Of a stretch of 64,000 nucleotides of DNA, positions 34,106-42,738 are shown in pieces. The translations under genes were made by a program, and so were the position numbers. Each line of letters begins with the position of its first letter. Position 1 is the stretch's first letter. The DNA comes from Nostoc sp. ATCC 53789. Its GTDB lineage: Bacteria > Cyanobacteriota > Cyanobacteriia > Cyanobacteriales > Nostocaceae. Below the pieces are notes generated by a model. That model did no database searches and was not told the DNA's origin. It saw nothing but the letters and a program-made list of their open reading frames with translations. Location of the stretch: positions 6,414,501 through 6,478,500 of the forward strand of contig NZ_CP046703.1 of NCBI RefSeq assembly GCF_009873495.1, written 5' to 3'.

Positions 34106-35058
34106 TGGAGTTACAGGTGCAACCTAAATTAATTATTCATGGGGGAGCTGGTAGTTCTCTCCACGGTAAAGGCGGATTAGAGACCGTGCGCCGATCGCTC
34201 CATACAGTAATAGAAGAAGTCTATTCTCTGCTATTGTCAGGAGCAACTGCTTCTGAGGCGGTGGTGCAGGGTTGCCAAATGCTCGAAGATAACCCCCGCT
34301 TTAATGCTGGTACTGGTTCAGTATTGCAATCTGATGGTCAAATCCGTATGAGTGCTTCCCTAATGGATGGGGCATTAGGGCGGTTTAGTGGTGTAATTAA
34401 TATTTCGCGGGTGAAAAATCCCATTGAGTTAGCACAATTTTTACAAAACTCGCCAGACCGAGTGCTATCAGATTTCGGATCGGCTGAGTTGGCGCGAGAA
34501 ATGCAACTTCCCAGCTATAACGCTTTAACTGATTTGCGGTTACAAGAGTGGATGCAAGAGCGCCAGGATAATTTTAAAAGCACAATGGCTGGCGTGATAG
34601 CAGAACCCGAACTGCTAGAAACCAGCAATGCTGGACGCGGAACCATTGGCGTAGTAGCTTTAGATGTCTCTGGTAGGCTAGCTGCTGGCACTTCTACTGG
34701 TGGTAAGGGATTTGAGCGAATTGGAAGGGTAAGTGATTCTGCGATGCCAGCAGGTAATTATGCTACTAATAATGCTGGTGTTAGCTGTACTGGCATTGGG
34801 GAAGATATCATCGATGAGTGTTTAGCTCCCCGGATTGTAGTACGTGTCACTGATGGGATGTCCCTGAAGGAGGCTATGCAGCGTTCCTTTGGAGAAGCAC
34901 ACCAGAACAAACGAGATTTAGGAGCGATCGCTTTAGATGCTAGTGGAGCGATCGCTTGGGGAAAAACTAGCGAAATCTTACTCGCCGCCTACCATGACGG
35001 CGAAAAAATTGGTGACACTTTGGAATGGAATGATAGTGAATTGATTGGCTATTGTTGA
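34105..35058 (+). CDS. iaaA: Isoaspartyl peptidase / plant-type L-asparaginase
   Basis: An N-terminal-nucleophile hydrolase of 317 residues that cleaves itself to expose a catalytic threonine, then hydrolyses beta-aspartyl dipeptides and asparagine. The self-cleavage site is GRG-T180-IGVVALD. Other signature segments are LIIHGGAGS, FNAGTGSVLQSDGQIRMSAS, and GTSTGGKGFERIGRVSDSAM. It starts at the ATG overlapping the DUF2256 stop. Its 3' end overlaps the convergent DUF29 gene by 10 bp. Confidence 0.95.
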   Translation: MELQVQPKLIIHGGAGSSLHGKGGLETVRRSLHTVIEEVYSLLLSGATASEAVVQGCQMLEDNPRFNAGTGSVLQSDGQIRMSASLMDGALGRFSGVINISRVKNPIELAQFLQNSPDRVLSDFGSAELAREMQLPSYNALTDLRLQEWMQERQDNFKSTMAGVIAEPELLETSNAGRGTIGVVALDVSGRLAAGTSTGGKGFERIGRVSDSAMPAGNYATNNAGVSCTGIGEDIIDECLAPRIVVRVTDGMSLKEAMQRSFGEAHQNKRDLGAIALDASGAIAWGKTSEILLAAYHDGEKIGDTLEWNDSELIGYC

Positions 35059-35471
35059 ATAAATTCTAGCGCCTGAGTTAAGATTTCTTCCTGGTCAACC
35101 ATTGCAGCCAATTCTTGGGCTTCATAACGCCCCTCAAAAGCTTCTAGCGCCGCTCTTTTCAGTGCCACTTGATATCCTTGTTGCAGAATATCCATTAATT
35201 CTGTCTGATTCAAGTAATAACCACCGGATTTGCGGCGCTTGTTTATTTTGTTGATTTCCCGCACTGTATTTTCTATCGAAACATCCCAAGAGCGAGTCGA
35301 ACGTTTTTCAGCCTTTTGTTTAATTAAGTGGATGAGCAGAATTACACCATAACTATCAATTTTATTGATTTTGTCACTGAGGCTCATTTCTTCTAACTCA
35401 TCCACCAACAGCAACGCCTCATGGATTTTGCCTTGTTCTAGAAATTGCCTAAGTTCTAGCAGTTCTTCCAT
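35049..35471 (-). CDS. DUF29-family protein
   Basis: A 140-residue helical protein with the DUF29-type segment ILLIHLIKQKAEKRSTRSWDVSI followed by a lysine/arginine-rich helix. The ends are leucine-rich helices. DUF29 proteins are abundant in cyanobacteria and have no assigned function. The stop codon lies within the 3' end of iaaA on the opposite strand (10-bp overlap). Confidence 0.75.
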   Translation of the reverse strand: MEELLELRQFLEQGKIHEALLLVDELEEMSLSDKINKIDSYGVILLIHLIKQKAEKRSTRSWDVSIENTVREINKINKRRKSGGYYLNQTELMDILQQGYQVALKRAALEAFEGRYEAQELAAMVDQEEILTQALEFIQQ

Positions 35472-35582
35472 GTTATTTTTTGAGATTTTGGCTTCACTAC
35501 TAATCTAGCTAGATTAGACATCTTGCAAAAATCCTGGTTTATGCTCTCAAACCATAGATCAACCGTGATTAACATCGATGAA

Positions 35583-36962
35583 TTATTTATGTTGATCTTT
35601 GGTTTCATTTTCAACACTTTTCCTTTGCCAAGCTGGTTTCACAACCTGACGACTACGGGCAATCACCAGAGAATCATTAGGCACATCTTCTGTGACGGTA
35701 GAACCAGCTGCAATGTAAACATCATCCCCCAAGGTGATTGGAGCAACTAAAACGCTATTGGCTCCAGTTTTGGTGCGATCGCCTATTTTTGTACGGTGTT
35801 TCTTCACGCCGTCATAATTGGCAGTAATTGTACCGGCACCAATATTCACCTGATTGCCGACGATGGTATCACCTATATATGACAAATGTGCTGCATTCGT
35901 GCGATCGCCTAATTGGGTATTTTTTAATTCCACAAAATTCCCCACACGGCAACCAGCACCGACTTGTACGTGACCGCGCAAATGAGCATAAGGGCCAATT
36001 CGGCTTCCCGCCTGCACAGTACTATCTATTACTACTGAATACTGCACCGTGACGTTTTCAGCCAACTGGCTATTTTCAATTAAACTTCCCGGCCCAATAT
36101 GACTCCCTGTTTTAATTACCGTATTTCCCCGCAGGTGAGTTTGGGGTTCAATAATTACATCTGGCTGTAATTCCACTGTTTCATCAATGGTAATGCTTGC
36201 AGGGTCGATGAGGGTGACACCCGCTAGCATCCATTTTTCCTTGACTCGTTTTTGCAAAATTTCAGATGCTGTTGCTAGTTGCAGGCGATCGTTGATACCG
36301 AGAATTTCTTGGTTATCTTCCACATTCACCGCCATCACTTGTCCCACCTGAGTGACGGCATCAGTGAGATAGTATTCTTTTTGGGCATTGTTTGCCTGAA
36401 GGTGGGGAAGCACCTTTGCCAAATCTGGCCAACGGAAGCAGTAAACTCCAGCGTTAATCCGCTGATTTTGTCTTTGAGCAGCAGTACAATCTTTGTGTTC
36501 GACCATTTGCTGCACAATATTTTCATCGTTACAAAAAACTCGCCCGTAGCCCGTCGGGTCTGGTAAGTGCGAGGTAAGAATGGTGGCAGCATTCTGATTT
36601 TGGGCGTGAGTTTGTAACATCTGCTGGAGAGTTTCGCTGCGTATCAACGGTAAATCGCCGTTAAGTATCAGCAAATCCCCTGTGTAATCTTCCAAGTGTG
36701 GAAGTAATTGCTGGATGGCATGACCGGTTCCCAGTTGTACAGTCTGTTCAACAAACTCCAAGTTGGGAATTGAATGCATGGCGGTTTGCACTTCTTCGGA
36801 CTGATACCCGACAATTACGATTCGTCGTGAGGGCGAAAGTGGTTCTACACTTTCGATAACTCTCTCGACTAGCGATCGCCCACCCAAAGAATGTAAAACC
36901 TTGGGTAAGCGTGATTTCATCCGTGTGCCGCGTCCCGCCGCTAGAATTGCTACAACTACCAT
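35583..36962 (-). CDS. glmU: Bifunctional UDP-GlcNAc diphosphorylase / glucosamine-1-phosphate acetyltransferase
   Basis: Makes UDP-GlcNAc for peptidoglycan and lipopolysaccharide in two steps. The N-terminal uridylyltransferase (1-230) has VAILAAGRGTRMKSRLPKVL and the metal site NGDLPL; the C-terminal left-handed beta-helix (250-445) has hexapeptide repeats such as IGPYAHLRGHVQVGAGCRVG, with NYDGVKKHRTKIGD and the acetyl-CoA-binding end. At 459 residues it is full length. It is monocistronic and convergent to nothing nearby. Confidence 0.97.
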   Translation of the reverse strand: MVVVAILAAGRGTRMKSRLPKVLHSLGGRSLVERVIESVEPLSPSRRIVIVGYQSEEVQTAMHSIPNLEFVEQTVQLGTGHAIQQLLPHLEDYTGDLLILNGDLPLIRSETLQQMLQTHAQNQNAATILTSHLPDPTGYGRVFCNDENIVQQMVEHKDCTAAQRQNQRINAGVYCFRWPDLAKVLPHLQANNAQKEYYLTDAVTQVGQVMAVNVEDNQEILGINDRLQLATASEILQKRVKEKWMLAGVTLIDPASITIDETVELQPDVIIEPQTHLRGNTVIKTGSHIGPGSLIENSQLAENVTVQYSVVIDSTVQAGSRIGPYAHLRGHVQVGAGCRVGNFVELKNTQLGDRTNAAHLSYIGDTIVGNQVNIGAGTITANYDGVKKHRTKIGDRTKTGANSVLVAPITLGDDVYIAAGSTVTEDVPNDSLVIARSRQVVKPAWQRKSVENETKDQHK

Positions 36963-37115
36963 AATTAGCTATCAGCTATCAGTGAAATTATGATTAATGC
37001 TGTTGGTACTTTAAGATGTAGGCTCAAATCATACCAAGCTAATCATAGAAGACTGAAATATACAATGAGTCAGGATTATACCAATTTTTGCTCATTAGGG
37101 TAGCTACAAATACCC

Positions 37116-38345
37116 CTATTCCTGACAGCATCGAATAAACTGTGCAAATTGCTGCATTAGTTTGGGATTACGCCAACCAGAATTAGCTTCTTCTAGCATC
37201 ACTGAAAGTGCTTCTTCTGTGGTATAAGCTATTTTGTAAGGTCGTTCACTACTTAAAGCATCATAAATATCAATTAATTGAAATACTTGTGCCAGATAGG
37301 GAATATCATCCCCCTTGAGTGCATCAGGGTAGCCTGAACCATCCCAGCGTTCATGGTGATGACGAATAATAGGAATTACACCCCGCATACTGCGTAGTGG
37401 CTGGCAGATTTTTTCCCCAATCAAAACGTGCTGCTTCATGATCTCCCAATCTTTGGCGGTGAGTTGTTCTTTTTTCAGCAGCACGGCATCGGGAATACCC
37501 ACCTTACCGATATCGTGGAGATAACCACCCCACATCAAATCTCGAATTTGGTAGCGTGAGAGGTTGAGGTATTCACCAAAAAGTTGTCCTAGTTTTACCA
37601 GTCGTTCACAATGGTTGCCTGTATTAGGATCGCGGCTTTCAATCGACATAGCAATGGAAAATAATACTTGTTCGGCATGGTCTAAATCTTCGTTCAGACG
37701 CTTCTGCCGTACCAAGGACTTCACACGTGCCGCCAACTCTACACGATCAAAAGGTTTGGTGAGAAAATCATCTGCCCCAACTTCAATTCCCCGAATGCGC
37801 GATCGCCTGTCATTTAACGCTGTAATAAAAATCACTGGGATTAGCCTAGTCTGCTCATCCTGTTTCAGCAATTGGCAAACTTCAAATCCATCCATTCCTG
37901 GCATCATCACATCCAGCAAAATCAAATCTGGTTGTTTTTGAGTTACCAATCCTACAACAGTAGAACCTCTGTCTGCCTCAATGACTTCGTATCCTTCCAT
38001 CCCCAAGAGGGCAACAGCAGTCATCCGACTGGCGGCATGATCGTCAACTACTAAAACCTTCGGCGGATCTAAATCAAACCCATTCACTTTAGAACCTTTG
38101 ACTTGTAGTGTTCTAGAGACCAATGAATCATCACCACAATTAATATCAGATTTTATCCAAGAAGATACTGCTTGGCTATCTTCAAGCATCAGGTCTTCCT
38201 GAGATAAGCCTAAAGAATAAGCCTCCACATTATTCTGCGATCCTACAACATGATTTGAACCAATACTCTTTACTGTGCTAATGGGGTTTGACTCACTAAC
38301 AATTTGTTCTGTAAAGTCTGTATGGTTGGATTTCCATTGAATCAC
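37116..38345 (-). CDS. Response regulator with HD-GYP cyclic-di-GMP phosphodiesterase output
   Basis: A 409-residue RpfG-like protein. After 95 low-complexity residues comes a receiver domain (about 98-215): VLVVDDHAASR, phospho-acceptor in PDLILLDVMMPGMDG, and KPFDRVEL with the conserved Lys. The HD-GYP domain (about 230-405) has HDIGKVGIPD, HVLIGEKI and HHHERWDGSGYPDAL, all metal and GYP residues present, so hydrolysis of cyclic-di-GMP is expected. The apparent start is GTG at 38345, since no earlier ATG gives the full receiver. The cognate kinase is not next to it. Confidence 0.92.
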   Translation of the reverse strand: MIQWKSNHTDFTEQIVSESNPISTVKSIGSNHVVGSQNNVEAYSLGLSQEDLMLEDSQAVSSWIKSDINCGDDSLVSRTLQVKGSKVNGFDLDPPKVLVVDDHAASRMTAVALLGMEGYEVIEADRGSTVVGLVTQKQPDLILLDVMMPGMDGFEVCQLLKQDEQTRLIPVIFITALNDRRSRIRGIEVGADDFLTKPFDRVELAARVKSLVRQKRLNEDLDHAEQVLFSIAMSIESRDPNTGNHCERLVKLGQLFGEYLNLSRYQIRDLMWGGYLHDIGKVGIPDAVLLKKEQLTAKDWEIMKQHVLIGEKICQPLRSMRGVIPIIRHHHERWDGSGYPDALKGDDIPYLAQVFQLIDIYDALSSERPYKIAYTTEEALSVMLEEANSGWRNPKLMQQFAQFIRCCQE

Positions 38346-38775
38346 AAAGGCACTCCAAGTTTTTGCACAAGTTAACAGTGTCAGATTTGAAAAATAAATT
38401 TAATATCTGAATGTATCTGAGCTAGAGTTTTCATAGGGATTATGCATTATTTCAAGCTGCCTATCTGACTTTTTCGCAGCATGTATATTTTATCTTATGA
38501 ACAATGAATGTCTTATTGTCAAATTTTTTGCTTCTAATTCCAGTATGATAAATTTTCACAATTGTTAAATCAGGCTTTTCACGGATATTTTTAAATAAAA
38601 ATAGCGCCAAAAAGTACTGTATTTGGTTACTTTATATCAAATTTGAGGGTTTTTAGTTAGAAGTCTTATAGTAATGATTAAGTATACATATTTTTACTTA
38701 CTCAGTTATTGCAATACCCAAAGACTGCTGAAAAAACTGTAAAATTATATACTATCATAAATTAAATTTATTTGG
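38346..38775. other. AT-rich gap upstream of the HD-GYP gene
   Basis: 430 bp of AT-rich DNA between the HD-GYP gene start and a MITE-like element. No reading frame, repeat or recognised promoter stands out; it presumably contains the promoter of the HD-GYP gene. Confidence 0.4.
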
Positions 38776-38989
38776 CTCTAAGCTCGACTTTATCCATTTT
38801 TTTCGCAATGCGATACTTCTGCGGAGTAGTTGCACGAACGCTATCGTTGAAACCTCTGTGGAACTGTCGTTTTACTTTTTTAAGTTAATCGATAATTTGT
38901 GATGCGGAAAGAGTGTTTGCCAAAAAGCCAAGGTTTTTGTTGGATAAAGAAAACCGAATTCTTAATTTTGGATAAAGTCGACCTTAGAG
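38776..38989. mobile_element. MITE-like element, 214 bp with 21-bp terminal inverted repeats
   Basis: CTCTAAGCTCGACTTTATCC plus A at 38776-38796 is matched by its reverse complement at 38969-38989 with a single mismatch (CTCTAAGGTCGAC...). The 170-bp interior has no gene. No clear target duplication flanks the outer ends; if the element really begins at AGCTCGACTT, the adjacent TA on each side would be a Tc1/IS630-type TA duplication. It could be a non-autonomous relative of a full IS elsewhere in the genome. Confidence 0.7.
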
Positions 38990-39060
38990 GATGTTTTAAA
39001 AATTAAGGGCTGAAGAAATAGCTTGCAATTGCTTAGGCATAACCATCGTAACTATCGCAA

Positions 39061-39984
39061 CTACAAATTACTTCCCATAAAATCCCTGCCTTGTGTTCCC
39101 AATAGCCACCTTTTTTGCCAACGTGAGGTAGGTTCGAGTGAAGAAGCTTGTTGCTCTTGTTGTCGCCGCATCATTATGACTTCGGTTGAATCGCTCAATC
39201 CAGGATCGCGATAGGGAATAGCAGCACGGGTTAGTAAGTGTTCTTTTTCGACTTGCGAGAGGGGAGTAAGTATTGAGCGGTTTTGAGACTCATTACTTGC
39301 AGAATGTGCTGCCACAGTACCAGGCGATCGCCTGCCTACGGGTGGGGTAGAAGCGATCGCTAAACCAGCAGACAAAAGTGCTGTGCGTACAGCAGCAGAA
39401 CAAGAATAGGTGGCTAATAAACCATCTTGATGTAGACACAATGAGAGTTGTTTTATAAATTCAACAGTCCATAATTGGGGACACTGTGGTGGCGAAAAGG
39501 GATCGAGGAAAATTGCATCTGCCGAGAAATCCGACTGATGTACTAGCGCGATCGTAGTTCTAGCATCACCAATTAGTAGCTTTGCTTTCAGACGATCTGT
39601 TTGCACTTGATGCTCAAAAGCTAGCTGGGACAAGATTTCAATATAGTTACAGTTCCAATTGTTGAACAAGTGATGAGCGATCGCACCTTGTGGCACTGCC
39701 GGATTCAGTTCTAAACCGATTACTTCAACAAAACAACTGGGATTAACTGCCCAAATTGTCTGCAAAGCAGCAGCTGTGTTGTATCCTAGACCATAACAAA
39801 TATCCAATAGTCGCAAAACTGGTTTTTGAGCAACTGTAGCCAGTTGAGTAGGTTCCACAAACTTGAAAAAACTCTCCTGCTTCGCTCCATAATAGCTATG
39901 AAAGGATTCACCAAAATCGTCAGAGACAAAGGTGAAAGAACCATCTGCTGTGAGCTTAGGTGTAAAATTTTCTAAGTCTGACAT
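39061..39984 (-). CDS. MnmC/MnmD-type tRNA 5-methylaminomethyl-2-thiouridine methyltransferase
   Basis: About 307 residues resembling the methyltransferase half of MnmC, which finishes mnm5s2U at wobble position 34. Recognisable parts are TADGSFTFVSDDFGESFHS (substrate side), RLLDICYGLGYN (SAM-binding glycines), VIGLELNP and the FLDPFSPPQCPQLWT block. The oxidoreductase half of the E. coli fusion is absent, as in stand-alone MnmD. I start at ATG 39984 (MSDLENFTPK); a TTG at 40011 would overlap the divergent gene. The 3' part reads through an inserted-looking Ser/Gly-rich stretch with a HIP1-like site (near 39330), perhaps lineage-specific. Confidence 0.85.
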   Translation of the reverse strand: MSDLENFTPKLTADGSFTFVSDDFGESFHSYYGAKQESFFKFVEPTQLATVAQKPVLRLLDICYGLGYNTAAALQTIWAVNPSCFVEVIGLELNPAVPQGAIAHHLFNNWNCNYIEILSQLAFEHQVQTDRLKAKLLIGDARTTIALVHQSDFSADAIFLDPFSPPQCPQLWTVEFIKQLSLCLHQDGLLATYSCSAAVRTALLSAGLAIASTPPVGRRSPGTVAAHSASNESQNRSILTPLSQVEKEHLLTRAAIPYRDPGLSDSTEVIMMRRQQEQQASSLEPTSRWQKRWLLGTQGRDFMGSNL

Positions 39985-40010
39985 CTTACAAAAAAACTGA
40001 ATAATGACCA

Positions 40011-40832
40011 ATGCCCAATAACCAATTTGTTATTTCACCAGCTTGGCTATTTGAACATCTAGAAGATCCGCAAGTTGTTATTGTTGATTGTCGCTTTTCT
40101 TTAGCCGATCCACAACTAGGACAACAACAGTACCAAACAAGCCATATTAAAGGGTCATATTACCTAGATTTAAATCAGGATCTTTCCAGTCCAGTGGGTA
40201 AGCATGGCGGGAGACATCCTTTACCTGAACCCAATGATATTGCTAACAAATTTGCAGCAATTGGGGTAAATTACCAAAAAACTCTGGTGGTAGCTTATGA
40301 TGATTCGCGTTTTGCTTTTGCATCTCGTTTATGGTGGCTGTTACGCTATCTCGGACATGAGCAAGTTGCGGTACTAGATGGAGGCTTTACTGGATGGCAA
40401 AAAGCTGGTTATCCAGTTACGGATGTCGTTCCTCAACCTCAGATCGGTACGTTTGTAGCTGAACTACAACCAGAAAAAGTGGTGGATATTAATGTAGTGA
40501 AAACCCGGAAAGATATTGACAAGGTAGTATTGGTAGATTCGAGAGAAGGCGATCGCTATCGAGGTGAACGAGAGCCAATTGATAAAATTGCCGGACATAT
40601 TCCTGGTGCAGTCAACTATCCTTGGCAAGAAATTACAGACTCTTCCGGCTACCTACTTCCTCAAGAGGAACAACGCCGTCGGTGGGAACAGCTAGAAACA
40701 GCCGAAGAAATCTTGGTTTATTGCGGTTCTGGTGTTACTGCTTGCGTAAATTTACTTTCTTTAGAATTAGCTGGCATCAACAAAGGTAAACTTTATGCTG
40801 GTAGCTGGAGTGATTGGATTTCTTATTTATAG
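40011..40832 (+). CDS. Thiosulfate/3-mercaptopyruvate sulfurtransferase (tandem rhodanese)
   Basis: A 273-residue protein of two rhodanese domains. The N-terminal domain (VIVDCRF...SHIKGSYYLDLNQDLS) is the inactive one; the C-terminal one has VLVDSREGDRYRG and the catalytic loop YCGSGVTA with Cys238. The GSG-type loop is nearer the mercaptopyruvate class, but substrate cannot be fixed by eye. It diverges from the MnmC-like gene; only 26 bp separate the start codons, and heptamer-like AATGACC sequence lies there. Confidence 0.9.
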   Translation: MPNNQFVISPAWLFEHLEDPQVVIVDCRFSLADPQLGQQQYQTSHIKGSYYLDLNQDLSSPVGKHGGRHPLPEPNDIANKFAAIGVNYQKTLVVAYDDSRFAFASRLWWLLRYLGHEQVAVLDGGFTGWQKAGYPVTDVVPQPQIGTFVAELQPEKVVDINVVKTRKDIDKVVLVDSREGDRYRGEREPIDKIAGHIPGAVNYPWQEITDSSGYLLPQEEQRRRWEQLETAEEILVYCGSGVTACVNLLSLELAGINKGKLYAGSWSDWISYL

Positions 40833-40880
40833 TCATTTGTCATTGGTCATTTGTCATTTGTCATTGGTCATTGTTTTTTG
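40833..40880. repeat. Heptanucleotide tandem repeat (STRR), GTCATTT/GTCATTG
   Basis: Six to seven copies of TCATTTG/TCATTGG follow the sulfurtransferase stop, ending in GTTTTTTGAC. This is the same heptamer family as near surE-pheS and hisC. Confidence 0.8.
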
Positions 40881-40894
40881 ACAAAGGACTAATT

Positions 40895-42196
40895 TCAAAA
40901 CCGACCTAATTGCAAATAGTAATTAATACTGAAGAACCAGCCATCAAAATCAATGTTTTCGGCGGTTGAACTGCCTAAACTCATTCCAGCCTGTACATTC
41001 ATATATGTGGTATCGGATATTCGGTAATTTAAGTGCCCAAATATCCGATGGAATTGGTCTTCTCGATCGCGCTGTGTAAAGTCTGAGAAGTTCACCTGAT
41101 AGTCAATACCAACCTGGAGAGGTTCTTGCAAGTAGTAGTTCAGAGACACCCAAAAAGAATTTATTATCCGATCGCGACTTTGGGGGTCAGCAAAATTTAT
41201 ACTTAATTCATAAAAGGTGTCTAGCGTTAATTTTGGAGTTAATGGATCTCGCCGTCCCAAAGATAGTTGTAGAGAATTCTCATTTAAAAAGCGATCGCCT
41301 GCTTTGAAGCTATCCAGGCGATCGCTGCTATTAGCATAAAATAGCTGTTGATTGCTCCAACTGAGTTCTCCATACATTCGCTGGGATAGCTGCTGGTAAA
41401 CACTGAGATTGAATCTTAGCTGGTTGTAATGGTATTGTGACTGATTTATATAACGAATGAGATTGCCATCTATTGAGCCGTTTAAAAAAGTCTTAGATCC
41501 CAAAGGTAAATATGCAGAGGTTAGGGTCAGTCCAGAAATAATTAAACCATCTTCTATGGGACTATCATCTGAGGAGAAAATATTAGTCGTTTGGAAGTAA
41601 CCGACACGACCCTGTAGATAACCTATGGGTTTAAACTTAGGTACGGGTTGTTCTATCGGTGGAAGAGGAGGCAATTCTAGGGGTCGTAACCGTATGCGTA
41701 ACCCCAATTCGCGATCGCTATCAGGCTCAGGAGATGATTTTGGCGATCGTAGAAGCTCTATTAGCCTCTCTAGTCTTTGAGAATAATTTATATCAGGTGT
41801 ATTTAATAGTTCCTCTTTTGAATCTGAAGGAGATGTAGGCAAAACACTTGGCTGCGATTCTAGGGGTGGCGGGTCATTTTGCTTTTGAGTATTCCTAAAT
41901 TCTTCAGTTGGGTCTTGATCTGTTTGTGTAGTTGCGGGTGTTTGCTGTGCCAGATTTAACGGTATCTGGGAATCTAAAGTTTGTGACTCACTCGACTGCT
42001 GGCACAAAGAGTTAATTACTCTCTGCTGAAACTTCTGACATAGCTGATCAGTTACCTGTGTGCTTGCTAAATTTTTAGAACGCCAAATCCCTGTATTTGC
42101 AGATTCTGCCGCATCTACTCTAATGCAACACCAGCTTCCACCACTGGACGCTAACAAGATACAAAAAAACAAATTCTTCCAGTTTTTGAGTCGCAT
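40895..42196 (-). CDS. Predicted outer-membrane beta-barrel protein
   Basis: A 433-residue protein with a signal-like N terminus (LFFCILLASSGGSWCC), a Gln/Pro/Ser-rich linker (about 45-175) and a C-terminal 250 residues of alternating amphipathic strands rich in Tyr, Gln and Ser (for example HYNQLRFNLSVYQQLSQRMY). The last residue is Phe (YYLQLGRF), a typical barrel C-terminal signal. This points to an outer-membrane porin-like barrel with a periplasmic linker. No named family was recognised. It diverges from a FecR-domain gene. Confidence 0.75.
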   Translation of the reverse strand: MRLKNWKNLFFCILLASSGGSWCCIRVDAAESANTGIWRSKNLASTQVTDQLCQKFQQRVINSLCQQSSESQTLDSQIPLNLAQQTPATTQTDQDPTEEFRNTQKQNDPPPLESQPSVLPTSPSDSKEELLNTPDINYSQRLERLIELLRSPKSSPEPDSDRELGLRIRLRPLELPPLPPIEQPVPKFKPIGYLQGRVGYFQTTNIFSSDDSPIEDGLIISGLTLTSAYLPLGSKTFLNGSIDGNLIRYINQSQYHYNQLRFNLSVYQQLSQRMYGELSWSNQQLFYANSSDRLDSFKAGDRFLNENSLQLSLGRRDPLTPKLTLDTFYELSINFADPQSRDRIINSFWVSLNYYLQEPLQVGIDYQVNFSDFTQRDREDQFHRIFGHLNYRISDTTYMNVQAGMSLGSSTAENIDFDGWFFSINYYLQLGRF

Positions 42197-42738
42197 CTGT
42201 TAGATTGCGTTGATCGCATTTGGCCAATGTAGACCCACAAGCTGTATCAGAAGTTCCGACTCAGAAAATACAATTGAGTGCATTTATCTTAACCTTGTAA
42301 GTATATACTGAAACTACAAACTGATATTGCTGATTTTCGGATCATCTTAGATTTTTTTGCAAATCTGAGATAATCCGGTACGAGCCATTCTGCTCAATTT
42401 TAGTGAAATATCGTCCTAGAGTTACTTCACAACACATCCCTAACAACTTCTTGTCCCTGTAATTGATCTGATGGGAATCGATAATATGTAAGGTTTTTTT
42501 CATTTAATTATTGATATCAAGTACTAACTTTGAAATTCGCAGCAGGCTTTATTGTATATAATGTCAACTTAAGGATAAAAACTTAAATAAACTAAACAAA
42601 TGGTTCATTTTTGTCTATCAAATTTAGACTTAGACTAAAAACAAAGATAATTTTAATAAATAAATCGTTACAACAACTATCAGCAGTTTTAATCTTTAAG
42701 TTTTTTGGTATTAGTTGAAGTTCACACATTATCAAACT
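42197..42738. other. 540-bp divergent promoter region
   Basis: AT-rich gap between the divergent outer-membrane protein and FecR-domain genes. No gene or clear operator was found; the unusual length suggests regulated expression of one or both. Confidence 0.35.
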
